Below are positions 52,884-62,100 of a stretch of 64,000 nt of DNA, piece after piece. Origin of the DNA: HNR sp040400085 (GTDB taxonomy: Bacteria > Actinomycetota > Actinomycetes > Actinomycetales > Microbacteriaceae); the NCBI GenBank assembly GCA_040400085.1, contig JBBAQX010000009.1:28978-92977 (forward strand). Reading direction: 5' to 3'. The notes under the pieces were generated by a model. It saw only the letters and a program-made list of their open reading frames with translations. It was not told the DNA's origin and did not search any database. Position 1 is the first letter of the stretch; each line of letters starts with the position of its first letter. Both the position numbers and the translations under genes were made by a program.

Positions 52884-53571
52884 TTGCTGCACGTTGCCTA
52901 TCAGCTGCGTCGGACCACCCCTGGGCCTCGCACACGCCGGGTCCCCCGACGACTCCCCTCGCCACGCGAAACCCGACATCCTCGAGAACAGCATCCGGCG
53001 CACTCCCTCGACGAACGGATGCTCGGCAGCTCCATTCCCGATCGGCCCAGCCGCCGCCCCGCAACGTGCGATAGTCCCCGTACCGTGCGGTATCCGCGTA
53101 GTCCCAGCACCACTCCCACACATTACCGAGCGTGTCGAACAGGCCGTACGCGTTCTGCTGCTTCAGTCCCACAACCTGAGGCCCATCGACGGCATCGCCC
53201 GCGGTCCACGCGATCTCAGGTAGCGACCCATAGGTCGGAGCGTCCGAACCAGCCCGGCACGCCCATTCCCACTCTGCCTCAGTCGGCAGCCGGAATCCGT
53301 TAGCACCCGGATCCCAGGTGACCTGCGACCCAAGCCCGTCACCGAACGTGTAAGCCTCAGAAAGCCCTGCCTCGAGCGACGCGGTGTTGCACCATCGAAT
53401 CGCGTCACACCACGTCACCGGGTGGAGGGGAACACCGTCAGATTGGGTTACCGTGGTCCGTGCCAGCTCGAAGGGGAGCAGCGCAACGTCACGGACAGAA
53501 CCTGTCCTGGCATCCTTCATCGTGATCCGACCCGCCGGGATCGCAACCGTCTCAACACCTGAGTAAGTCAT
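52837..53571 (-). CDS. SUMF1 / formylglycine-generating-enzyme-like protein lacking one active-site Cys
   Basis: This 244-residue protein carries the SUMF1 fold: VTWCDAIRWCNTASLEAGL, GFRLPTEAEWEWACRAGSD, TLGNVWEWCWDY, RGGGWADREWSCRASVRR, LEDVGFRVAR. True formylglycine-generating enzymes have C-x4-C in the RGGS segment (copper ligands); here the first position is Asp (WADREWSC) and only the second Cys remains, so formylglycine synthesis is unlikely. It is also shorter than the usual 300 residues. A role like other SUMF1 proteins (iron-dependent oxygenase partners or unknown) is possible. Confidence 0.8.
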   Translation of the reverse strand: MTYSGVETVAIPAGRITMKDARTGSVRDVALLPFELARTTVTQSDGVPLHPVTWCDAIRWCNTASLEAGLSEAYTFGDGLGSQVTWDPGANGFRLPTEAEWEWACRAGSDAPTYGSLPEIAWTAGDAVDGPQVVGLKQQNAYGLFDTLGNVWEWCWDYADTARYGDYRTLRGGGWADREWSCRASVRRGSAPDAVLEDVGFRVARGVVGGPGVCEAQGWSDAADRQRAAITGPRPVGWTPLRWE

Positions 53572-53642
53572 ATGTCCAGGCTAGCTGGCTGACTAGTTAT
53601 GTTACGGGATACCCATATCCAGCCCACTAATTAATTCATTTA

Positions 53643-53669
53643 TGTCACAAACAGGAACGCTACCCCGTC
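53643..53669 (+). promoter_or_regulatory. ECF41-type promoter (TGTCACA-N16-CGTC)
   Basis: TGTCACA (53643-53649), 16 bases, CGTC (53666-53669) matches the consensus reported for ECF41 sigma factors. It lies 57 bases before the oxidoreductase start at 53727, whose operon encodes an ECF41 factor. Confidence 0.82.
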
Positions 53670-53726
53670 GTATGTGTGAGGCGAGATACGCCGAAAACAC
53701 ATAGAAGCGAAACACGGGTAAAGACA

Positions 53727-54908
53727 ATGCACACGGTTCTGGTAATTGGCGGCGGCTACGCGGGAGTCATGGCGGCGAATCGGCTGGCGGCAGCGCCAGG
53801 CAACGCCTCCGGCGGTAAGAAAAAGACACGTGTCACGATGATCACGCAGAGCCCCGATTTCGTGGAACGTATCCGCCTACACGAACTCGCGGCAGGGTCG
53901 GCCGCGAGCGTTAGCCGATCACTCACATCTATGCTTCATCCAGACGTCAAAGTCATCGTGTCGCGGGTACTCTCGATTGACCCGGATGCCTCGCTCGCGA
54001 ACTACGAGGGTGAAGATTCCGAGACGCAACAGTTCTCCTATGACTATCTGGTGTACGCCGTTGGCAGCGGCAACGCGCGGGACGACGAGCTGTCAACAGG
54101 GACGTTAGAGGGCGCCGAACGCGTGCGCACAGAGATAGCCGCTCTACGTGCTGGCACCACAAGGATCGTCGAGGTTGTCGGGGGCGGGCTGACCGGGATC
54201 GAGACGTCCGCCGAGATCGCAGCTCAGCATCCGTCTCTTGAGGTTCGCCTGGTCACCAGGGGACGCATCGCGCCGAGCGTCTCGGTACAGGCCCGTAACC
54301 GACTCCTGAAATCGCTGCACAGGTTGGGCGTCGCGACTCACGAGAGCATCGAAAACGAGACCGCAATCCCCCGGCAATCGGCCGATCTGACTGTGAACTG
54401 CACCGGATTCCAGATACCCACATTGGCGCGCGACAGCGGCCTCCCAGTAGACGACAGTAATCGATTACTGGTGGATGCCTCGCTCCGCCTGATGGGCAGC
54501 CCCACGAACGTCTCGAATATTTTCGGGGCGGGAGACGCCGCACGGGTGGTGGATCCCGGCTACGAATTTATGCGCCCGGGCTGCGTGACCGCTCTGCCGA
54601 TGGGGGCACACGCGGCGGACGAGATCCTGCGATCTATCAACAATCTGAGCGCCCACGCGCACTCTGCGGGCTACGTCTTCCAGTGCATCAGTCTGGGTAG
54701 GCGCCGCGGGGTAGTCCAATTCGTCAGAAGCAACGATGCCCCCAAAATCCTGGTGCTCAGCGGCGCCCTCGGCGCGTGGGTCAAGGAGTGGATCTGCACG
54801 CAGACGGTCGCATGGCCTCTGGGCGAGTCACGCAAGGGCGGCTCATATAGCTGGCCGGCGGGCCCGCAAAAATCTGCTGTCTTCCCCACGGCACCGGCCC
54901 TGAGATAA
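53727..54908 (+). CDS. NDH-2-like FAD/NAD(P) oxidoreductase, ECF41-associated
   Basis: The 393-residue flavoprotein has the FAD Rossmann motif TVLVIGGGYAGVMAANRLAA, the second nucleotide site VVGGGLTGIETSAEIA, and a FGAGDAARV motif. It resembles type II NADH dehydrogenases but lacks a clear membrane anchor. Start at ATG 53727 rather than the upstream 53676. COE enzymes (carboxymuconolactone decarboxylase, oxidoreductase, epimerase) are the usual neighbours and targets of ECF41 factors; this is the oxidoreductase type. The next gene follows after seven bases. Confidence 0.88.
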   Translation: MHTVLVIGGGYAGVMAANRLAAAPGNASGGKKKTRVTMITQSPDFVERIRLHELAAGSAASVSRSLTSMLHPDVKVIVSRVLSIDPDASLANYEGEDSETQQFSYDYLVYAVGSGNARDDELSTGTLEGAERVRTEIAALRAGTTRIVEVVGGGLTGIETSAEIAAQHPSLEVRLVTRGRIAPSVSVQARNRLLKSLHRLGVATHESIENETAIPRQSADLTVNCTGFQIPTLARDSGLPVDDSNRLLVDASLRLMGSPTNVSNIFGAGDAARVVDPGYEFMRPGCVTALPMGAHAADEILRSINNLSAHAHSAGYVFQCISLGRRRGVVQFVRSNDAPKILVLSGALGAWVKEWICTQTVAWPLGESRKGGSYSWPAGPQKSAVFPTAPALR

Positions 54909-54915
54909 TGGCTCG

Positions 54916-55839
54916 ATGAACCCGAACGAGAAGGAAGATCTGTTCCGTGAGCACCGTGGGTTGGTCTTCACCATTGCCTACGATCTGACTGGTTCGGTTG
55001 CCGATGCGGAGGATATCAGCCAGGAGGTTTTCCTCAGCTGGCACGATACTGACACCGATATCGACAATCCGCGCGCGTATCTCGCCATGATGGCAACGCA
55101 TCGCGCTCTCGATCTGTTGCGTTCTGCCCACAGGCGCCGCGAGCAGTATCCCGGGGAGTGGCTGCCGGAGCCGCTCCCCGGAGATGGCCTCGGAGATGGC
55201 CTCGGACCGGGCTCACCAAGCACCTCAGAGAACTCCGATAGCACCAACCCCGAGCAGGCGAGCGAGCGAGCGGAAGCGATCTCTATAGCGATGCTCGTAG
55301 TTCTTCAATCTCTCACGGAGAATCAGCGGGCGGCATTTATTTTGCACGACGTTTTTGATTTTGGCTATGACGAGGTAGCCACTTCTCTCGGCGTTACGCA
55401 GGCAGCCGCCCGCCAGCTGGTTCATCGGGCGCGGGATCAGGTGCGGCAGCGTCGGCACCGCAATGCCGTCGAACCTGGGCGGCATCGCCAGGCGGTGGAC
55501 CTCTTTGTTTCGGCCGCCCATGCTGGGGACATCGGTGCGCTCATGGCGCTTCTCTCCCCTGACATCACGCTCATCAGCGATGGGGGCGGCAAGGTCACGG
55601 CTGCGCGGAGGCCCGTCCTTGGCTCCGCGAATGTGATGGCGCTTTTGATAGGCATCATCTCAAAAAATGCGGATAACTATTCCTACGAAATCCAGTCTCT
55701 CAATGGAGCGGATGCCGTGGTCGCCCACCTCACGGACGGTTCGATCACGACGTTCCAATTCGACGTAGACGACCACGGTATCATCCACGAAATTTTTGTG
55801 ATGCGAAATCCGGATAAGCTCGGTCATCTGTCGCCCTGA
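54916..55839 (+). CDS. ECF41 RNA polymerase sigma factor with fused SnoaL-like domain
   Basis: The 307-residue factor has sigma region 2 (REHRGLVFTIAYDLTGSVAD, AEDISQEVFLSW), region 4 (LTENQRAAFILHDVFDFGYD, VTQAAARQLVHRARDQVR), and a C-terminal SnoaL-like domain of about 120 residues. The ECF41 signatures WLPEPL in the linker, DGGGKV and the terminal NPDKL are all present. In this family the fused domain replaces the anti-sigma factor and both inhibits and is required for activity. It autoregulates through the promoter at 53643. Confidence 0.93.
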   Translation: MNPNEKEDLFREHRGLVFTIAYDLTGSVADAEDISQEVFLSWHDTDTDIDNPRAYLAMMATHRALDLLRSAHRRREQYPGEWLPEPLPGDGLGDGLGPGSPSTSENSDSTNPEQASERAEAISIAMLVVLQSLTENQRAAFILHDVFDFGYDEVATSLGVTQAAARQLVHRARDQVRQRRHRNAVEPGRHRQAVDLFVSAAHAGDIGALMALLSPDITLISDGGGKVTAARRPVLGSANVMALLIGIISKNADNYSYEIQSLNGADAVVAHLTDGSITTFQFDVDDHGIIHEIFVMRNPDKLGHLSP

Positions 55840-55845
55840 GTCACG

Positions 55846-56250
55846 TCACTCGTTCCATTTGGTCAGGATGCCTCGCGTATCGATCGTTAAGACTGCCCCC
55901 GCGACGAGCGGTCTCGCCAGGGCTGGGCTTATTGGGATGATCGTATCGGTTGTATCCGCGATCGTTCCGTTCGCCGTGTAACGCTTTGTACCGTTTTGAG
56001 AATAGACGGTAATCTCATATGCCAGTTTGCGGCAGGAATCAGGCACCCTATTCAGGCGCACACCGATGATCGAGTTTGGGTCCTGATCGGTGAGGGGTTC
56101 GATCTGAATAATCGAGGTCGTGCATTTTGGTGCCGCCCTGAACACGTAGCTTCGAGCGGCTCCGAGCGAAAGCTGCGAGGCAGAAGACAGAGATACCGAT
56201 CCTAAGCACAAAACAACAAGCACGATCATCCCATATTTCAGGATACGCAT
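55846..56250 (-). CDS. Small secreted protein of the SipW operon (divergent member)
   Basis: The 134-residue precursor has a signal peptide (MIVLVVLCLGSVSLSSASQL) and a two-Cys domain: the segment around IIGVRLNRVPDSCRKLAYEI matches the pattern VSAVRLGAVDAACVGQQVKV of the two paralogues upstream, so it appears to be a distant relative. Start ATG 56250 with GTGAG; it lies seven bases after the signal peptidase stop. The likely exported product of SipW; function unknown. Confidence 0.7.
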   Translation of the reverse strand: MRILKYGMIVLVVLCLGSVSLSSASQLSLGAARSYVFRAAPKCTTSIIQIEPLTDQDPNSIIGVRLNRVPDSCRKLAYEITVYSQNGTKRYTANGTIADTTDTIIPISPALARPLVAGAVLTIDTRGILTKWNE

Positions 56251-56257
56251 CTCACGA

Positions 56258-56869
56258 TCACCCCCGCAGACCGTATTGGTTGTCCGGTAACGCGGAGAGG
56301 TCGGTCTCTGCTGGGGGAGCATCCTCACCTGACGATGATGGCAACGACCCTGGTTCCGGCGAGGGCGACGGGGACGATGCAGATTCTCTCCAGAGGTAGA
56401 GTGCCGCCGCCAGGACCAGCATAGACAGCCAGATAAACGGAGACGAGATAATCCGCCCGAGTAACGGTATGTGCACTACCACGATTCCCCGAATATCCGA
56501 GTCGCTCACACGCCAGGGATCAATCTGGTCGTTATTATCGCCAAGCAGGACCCAGGTTCCGTCGTCGTTCGCATCGACGATTCGATGGCTGACCAGCCTC
56601 TGCCCAGGAATCCCTGGAGGTTGGTAGACGGCGACATCCCCGATGTGGGGTGAAGCACACCTGGAGATAAGAAAATCTCCGGGGCTATAGATAGGCTGCA
56701 TAGAGTTTCCGCTGACAATCGTTGTCGTGGTGCAGCCACCTAGGCTTGATGGCCACACCACATAACCGATTCCCAGCAAAACGGCAATCCCGACGAGCAG
56801 AGAGGCCGAAGAGAAGAACCGAGGATGCTTTTTACTAATACCTTTTAGATTGTTCTTCATGATACTCAC
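56258..56869 (-). CDS. SipW-type (ER-like) signal peptidase I
   Basis: The 203-residue enzyme has an N-terminal membrane helix, the catalytic Ser in VSGNSMQPIYSPGD, and His in RLVSHRIVDAND where bacterial signal peptidases have Lys; this Ser-His pair defines the SipW/archaeal/ER class. GDNND follows, then a C-terminal membrane helix and a Ser-Pro tail. In Bacillus SipW processes biofilm fibre proteins; here the substrates are probably the three small proteins around it. The GTG at 56869 and the ATG at 56860 are both possible starts. Confidence 0.9.
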   Translation of the reverse strand: MSIMKNNLKGISKKHPRFFSSASLLVGIAVLLGIGYVVWPSSLGGCTTTTIVSGNSMQPIYSPGDFLISRCASPHIGDVAVYQPPGIPGQRLVSHRIVDANDDGTWVLLGDNNDQIDPWRVSDSDIRGIVVVHIPLLGRIISSPFIWLSMLVLAAALYLWRESASSPSPSPEPGSLPSSSGEDAPPAETDLSALPDNQYGLRG

Positions 56870-56949
56870 CGCCCTGCTCCTTTTCGGGCCTCCGGAGGAA
56901 GACAGGACCTCGTTCCGGAGGCTGAAACAGCATTGTTAGTTGCAAATTG

Positions 56950-57363
56950 TTAGTTGTAAATTGCCACAGCAGTTCCAGTTACACTATTGGCAGCGATAGA
57001 GCCTGGAACAGCAATCGTGAGTGTTCCTGCGGCTGTAACCGTACCGGTAACCTCCGCAATCGATGCGTTCGATGCCCCGGACAGAGTCGCCTTTACCTGT
57101 TGCCCGATGCAGGCGGCGTTAACCGCCCCCAGTTTTATCGCGGACACGGTATACGAAGAGCTGGCTGCAACGTATGTAGTTGTATAGGTAACCGGAATTG
57201 GGGTTCCAGAGGGTTGGCAGCTTGCGACAGCTACGTTACCGGCACCGAGCGCACCCGTTCCCATACTGAGACTGGCCGCGCTTGAGATTGCGATACCCGC
57301 GATCCCGGTAACCCCAAATCCGAGTGCTGCAATTTTTAGACCGATTTTTTTATTGATCTTCAT
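56950..57363 (-). CDS. Small secreted SipW-linked protein, paralogue 2
   Basis: The 137-residue precursor begins MKINKKIGLKIAALGFGVTG, with a SipW-type signal ending near SLSMGTGALGAGN; the mature chain of about 95 residues has two Cys (VASCQPS, NAACIGQQVKATL) probably disulfide-linked, and ends ...VTGTAVAIYN. AAGGAGA precedes the ATG. About 70% alike to the next gene upstream. A role as a structural surface or fibre subunit is inferred from SipW context only. Confidence 0.8.
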   Translation of the reverse strand: MKINKKIGLKIAALGFGVTGIAGIAISSAASLSMGTGALGAGNVAVASCQPSGTPIPVTYTTTYVAASSSYTVSAIKLGAVNAACIGQQVKATLSGASNASIAEVTGTVTAAGTLTIAVPGSIAANSVTGTAVAIYN

Positions 57364-57543
57364 GTTGTTTCTCCTTCGAAACACGGTGGCCCACTTGTGA
57401 CTCACGACAGGTTCGCTAGGGGCGGCCGCCCAGATTGGACGACCGCGCCCGCTTTACCAACCGCCACGATGATGCTGACATTGCTAGCCGCATCCCTCGT
57501 CGTCCTCGCGATCAAAGACATCCTCGTGGCAAGTAGCGAACTT

Positions 57544-57957
57544 TCAATTGTAAATAGAGACGGCAGTTCCGGTAACACCGCTAGCGGCAATAGTTCCTGG
57601 AACGTTGATCGTCACTACCCCGGCAGCGGCTACGGTACCCGTTGCCTCAACCAGAGAGGCACCTGCGGCTCCCGACAGGGTGACCTTCACCTGCTGCCCG
57701 ACGCAGGCCGCATCAACCGCGCCCAACCTCACCGCCGACACCGTGTAACCGGGAGTGGCCGCGGCATAAGTATTTGTGAAACCAACCGTTATGGGCGTTG
57801 CCCCGGGCTGGCAGCTAGCGACGACAACGTTACCCGCGCCAAGTGCACCGGTTCCCAGGCTTAGGCTGGCAGCGCTCGAGATTGCTATTCCCGCGATCCC
57901 AGCGACACCAAAACCGAGTGCTGCGATCTTCAGGCTTGTTTTCCGATTAATCTTCAT
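57544..57957 (-). CDS. Small secreted SipW-linked protein, paralogue 1
   Basis: The 137-residue first gene of the cassette begins MKINRKTSLKIAALGFGVAG, with the same signal and two-Cys domain (VASCQPG, DAACVGQQVKVTL) and the same end (VTGTAVSIYN) as its neighbour. GAAGGGG lies upstream of the ATG. A TATAAA box at 58022-58017 and a palindrome inside the promoter spacer indicate regulated transcription. Confidence 0.8.
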   Translation of the reverse strand: MKINRKTSLKIAALGFGVAGIAGIAISSAASLSLGTGALGAGNVVVASCQPGATPITVGFTNTYAAATPGYTVSAVRLGAVDAACVGQQVKVTLSGAAGASLVEATGTVAAAGVVTINVPGTIAASGVTGTAVSIYN

Positions 57958-58016
57958 TTTATTTCCCCTTCGAAACGAATTGAATGGAGCCTTCCAGGAC
58001 CGCTGCGACCCGATCC

Positions 58017-58074
58017 TTTATAGCAATTAATATTCCGGAATTACCAAAACCCTATTCTGGAGTTTTACAAAACA
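58017..58074 (-). promoter_or_regulatory. Promoter and operator-like tandem repeat before the SipW cassette
   Basis: On the minus strand TATAAA at 58022-58017 can be a -10 box. Two copies of TATTCYGGARTT begin at 58031 and 58053, 22 bases (two helix turns) apart; the first holds the perfect palindrome ATTCCGGAAT (58032-58041) inside the -10/-35 spacer. A repressor binding as two dimers would fit. Confidence 0.5.
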
Positions 58075-58207
58075 CAACAGTGCGGATTGAGGGCAAAATA
58101 TTTATCATGATCTCAAAATAATCACACACAATAGAATAGAGAATGTTTATTTACACATCCCAATCGGACAGAAATAACCGGGGGAGCAAGACCGATAAAC
58201 TGGCCCG

Positions 58208-58774
58208 GTGGACGATTCAGCACGAGAAGAGAAACCCATTTCAGTGTTAGACGCAACCCTCAAATCAAAACTCGATGAGAGCATCAATACCGCGATGTCA
58301 CGCCTCCGTAAAGCCTCGAAATCACTGGAAGAACTAGCAGAATACGTACCGGCGAAACGCGTCCGATTAGTGAGACGAAAGGCCCGATTCGAGCCACTCG
58401 GACGGGTCTGGCGGCTCGGGGTTTTCTTACTCTCTGAGGAGGGATCTCTGTGGGCCGTTGGCGAGACTACCCGGGCAGTTGATCCGGGGCATCCCGGCTA
58501 CCAATCGATCTCACAAGAGCAACGCAGGGCCTATCGGGCAGCGGCATTTGCCGGACCATTTGTGCGCGGACAGACAATTAACTTTGCCGCGACAGAACTG
58601 AACCTGTCTATTGGGTCCCACCTGCCAGCACAAAGTCCCCTGCTGATCAGGGATGGAGAGGCCCGTGTCAGCTGGCGTCCAGGCGTGGCCTGGGACGAGG
58701 CACCCGCGTTTGCGCGATATTTTGAGGAGCGCGTGGACCTCGTGATTCAGGGACGTACGGGATTCACTGGTTAG
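58208..58774 (+). CDS. Conserved-looking hypothetical protein
   Basis: The 188-residue protein begins with a GTG and has a helical N-terminus (KLDESINTAMSRLRKASKSL) followed by a basic segment (YVPAKRVRLVRRKARFEPLG), then a mixed alpha/beta region (WRLGVFLLSEEGSLWAVGET, FAGPFVRGQTINFAATELNL). No family is recognised. It is divergent from the SipW cassette. Confidence 0.65.
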   Translation: MDDSAREEKPISVLDATLKSKLDESINTAMSRLRKASKSLEELAEYVPAKRVRLVRRKARFEPLGRVWRLGVFLLSEEGSLWAVGETTRAVDPGHPGYQSISQEQRRAYRAAAFAGPFVRGQTINFAATELNLSIGSHLPAQSPLLIRDGEARVSWRPGVAWDEAPAFARYFEERVDLVIQGRTGFTG

Positions 58775-58838
58775 ACTGGTTCTAACCGCAGAGATTTTGC
58801 GACGAGCTGATCACTCGATATCAGTCAGGAAGTACACG

Positions 58839-59027
58839 ATGAGTTCCGAAAACGACGCCGATCAGGCGGCAGCGGAAGAGACCAAGCGAAAGTTTCGCGA
58901 GGCCCTTGACCGCAAGAAAAATCAAGCACGCAACACCAGCGGGGATAACCGCGATAACGGGGGCAGGGTCGGGCAGACTCACGGCCCAGCAGGACATCAG
59001 CGGGAATTCCGCCGCAAGAGCGGATAA
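58839..59027 (+). CDS. DUF5302 small actinobacterial protein
   Basis: The 62-residue protein matches the DUF5302 pattern: an acidic start, ETKRKFREALDRKKNQA, a Gly-Asn linker and the conserved end THGPAGHQREFRRKSG. It is found almost only in actinobacteria; function unknown. CAGGAAG precedes the ATG at 58839. Confidence 0.85.
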   Translation: MSSENDADQAAAEETKRKFREALDRKKNQARNTSGDNRDNGGRVGQTHGPAGHQREFRRKSG

Positions 59028-59037
59028 GACGCCCGAC

Positions 59038-59107
59038 GCCCGTCCGGTGACGGGCATCACGAGCGGCGCAGTGGTGCTGCAGCCGCTCACCCGGCTGCAG
59101 CACCACT
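59038..59107 (+). terminator. Two successive hairpins after the DUF5302 gene
   Basis: GCCCGTC-cggt-GACGGGC at 59038-59055 is followed by perfect 16-base arms at 59070-59085 and 59092-59107 (AGTGGTGCTGCAGCCG and its complement) around six bases, extended by GAGC/GCTC outside. The T tract is missing, but the strength suggests a transcription barrier before the SNF2 gene. Confidence 0.7.
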
Positions 59108-59194
59108 GTAGCTCACGAGGTTTACGGCATGTCCGACATAACGTTATTTCCGACACAAAACCGATAGACAATAAACGGAACACACGAGATACAG

Positions 59195-62100
59195 ATGCAA
59201 CCGCGCCACAGCCAGGAAGGCTTCGCCCGTCGCGATTGGAGAAGCTCGCTGAGTGGCTACCTCGGATCGGGAGCCGAAACCTCAGAAAGTAGCGGAGAGC
59301 CCGGCGAAACCCCCGGCGCAGCAACGATTGCCGACTCGGGCAAGCCCCATACCCCGCTAGCCCTGCAATTCGAGCTACGCGAGCTGATCCCCCGAACAAC
59401 GTTCAGTTGGAACGGGCCAACATCCCGGGCGGCAACACGGACAGGAAGCACGGGCAGCGGCGACTATCGGCTGGGCGTTCGCCCCGTTGCGCGCACAGAC
59501 CTCGGCTGGGCCAGGGGTAACATCACCTGGTCAAATATCCCGCATATGCTGAATCGATATCATTTGGACCCGGGGCAGCATCGCTGGTTCTGCCAATTCG
59601 TGGCGATGCATCGGGCGGGGATGCCCATCGTGGCCGGAAACGATTCCGATTGGGTATTCCTAGATGAATTCGCTAACCCCATGCTGTGGCAATTCCTCGA
59701 CCAGGCACGCTCCCTCAACATCCAGCTCGTGGGATCGAAAGCCGCGGTGCGGGTTATCCAGCCCTCGCAGGCAACTCTGCGACTCGACGCAACACAAACG
59801 AGCGCAGGCGTCAGGATAGCCCCCCGTCTCACCTTCGACGACGTTGCCGTTCCCGTCGAAAGTGCACGTCCGATTGGCACCCACGGAATTTACTCGTACG
59901 ATCTCTCCAAGCCTCACACGTATACGCTGGCCCCCGTTGCCGAGCAGTTGACAGCAGATCACACGGCGATGCTCGACCCGGTTCGTCCCGAACCCGCTGC
60001 CCTCACCGTTCCTGACGATGACCTCGACGAGTTCGTCCGTAATTTTCTCCCGGCCCTACGGATGCGGGTTGATATCGATAGCTCGGATGCATCGGTCACG
60101 TTACCCCCGCCGCCGCCACCTGTCCTGGTTATCACAGCCGAGCACGGCCCGGCCCATTCCCTGCGTCTATCCCTGGGTTGGGAACATGCTGGTCACGGCC
60201 CGCTAGACGTGCCGAGTGTCGCAAGCCTGGTGCCTGCTGGGCTGCTACCGGAAGGCATTGCTCCGGAAGACATCGCTCCGGAAGGACTTGTTTCGGGGAG
60301 CCTCCCAACACACGTGATGCTGAGCGGTCTTGATGCGGCGGAATTCGTGGTGCGAGCGATGCCATTGTTGAGAGATCTTCCGGGGGTACGGGTCAACACC
60401 GTTGGCACACAGCCCGATTTCCGAGAGCTAACCGGCACTCCCCTGCTCACCGTCACGACGGTTCCTACGGAGAAACATGACTGGTTTGACCTGGGGATCA
60501 TCGTCACGGTGGACGGTTATGACATCCCGTTCGCTCCCCTATTCAAGGCGCTCGCTGCCGGGCAGCGGCGGCTCCTCCTTGTTGATGGGAGCTATATGAC
60601 GCTGAGCCACCCGGCGTTTGTGCCGCTCGCTGCTCTCATTGAGGAGGCTAAGAACCTGGCGGAGTGGGAGTCTCGTCCGCTGATCAACCGACGCCAGGTG
60701 AGCCTCTGGGCTGACTTAGAGGATCTGGCCGATGAGTCGATTCCCGCGCAGGAATGGCGGACACTCCTCGCAGATGTTGGGGAGGATTCGCCCCGCGCGA
60801 TCCACCCGCCTGCCGGTTTACGTGCCCAGCTTCGACCCTATCAACAGGAAGGATTCGCGTGGCTCACGTTCCTGTGGCGTCAACAGCTCGGCGGGATCCT
60901 CGCCGACGATATGGGCCTGGGCAAGACGATTCAATGTTTGGCGCTCATTCAGCATGTCGCTGAGGGGAAACTGACACCCCTCGGCAACGGGAAAAGGAGC
61001 CCCTTCCTCGTCGTGGCGCCCACATCCGTCGTATCGAATTGGGCTGCGGAGGCAAAACGGTTCACCCCGGGTCTCGTGGTGAGTACGATCACTGCTACAG
61101 AAACAAAAAGCATGACCTCAATAGCGGATGCCTCTTCCGAGGCCGACGTTATCGTCACGAGTTATGCTCTCTTCCGTCTCAACTTTGAGGCGTATCAAGC
61201 CGTTGCTCAGGGAACGGGATGGGCCGGGTTGATTTTAGACGAGGCCCAATTCGTGAAGAACGCGACGTCACGCGTCCACGAATGTGCCCTCGACTTGGAG
61301 ACCTCCTTTAAGCTGGCTGTCACCGGAACTCCGATGGAAAACTCGCTGAGGGAATTGCACGCGCTGTGTGCCATTACGGCGCCAGGTCTCTTCGCCTCTG
61401 CGAGACGATTCGCGGAAGAGTATGTTCGTCCGATCGAGGCCGTCGCCGCCGGAATCTCACGCGGTCGCGGAGCGGGAAAGGCACCTGCCGCTGAGGCCAG
61501 CATTCGTGCGGAGCAGCTCGCAAAACTGCGCAGGAGGGTTCGCCCTTTTATGCTGCGTCGTACGAAGGAGACCGTCGCTCCGGAGCTACCGGTAAAGCAG
61601 GAACAGACGTTACTGATCGAGCTGTGTCCGGAGCATCGGGCTCTGTACGATCTTTTTTTGCAGAGGGAGAGGCAAAAGCTTTTCGGCCTTCTCGAGGATC
61701 TCGACCGCCATCGCTTTATCGTTTTTCGGTCGCTCACCCTTCTCCGTATGCTGTCGCTTGATGCGTCGCTCTTGGGTGAGGAATACGAGGGGATTCCCTC
61801 CAGCAAGATGGAAGCGTTGGTGGAGCAACTCGACGATGTCGTGGCTGAGGGGCATAGGGCGCTCGTGTTTAGCCAGTTCACTTCTTATTTACGGAACGTG
61901 GCTGCCAGATTGGATGCCGAGGGCATCCCGTATTGTTATCTCGATGGCAGCACCCTCAAACGGGATGCGGTGATCACTAACTTTAAGGATGGTCAGGCAC
62001 CGGTTTTTCTGATCAGTCTGAAGGCAGGCGGGTTCGGTCTCAACCTCACGGAAGCTGACTATGTATTCCTGCTGGATCCCTGGTGGAACCCCGCTAGCGA

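Noticed and set aside
52837..53571. Assignment as a true sulfatase-activating enzyme
   Set aside because: The first of the two essential Cys residues is Asp, and no sulfatase gene is present.
57402..57590. 62-codon minus-strand ORF between the two SipW-linked paralogues
   Set aside because: It overlaps the end of the upstream paralogue in another frame and shows no signal peptide or ribosome site.
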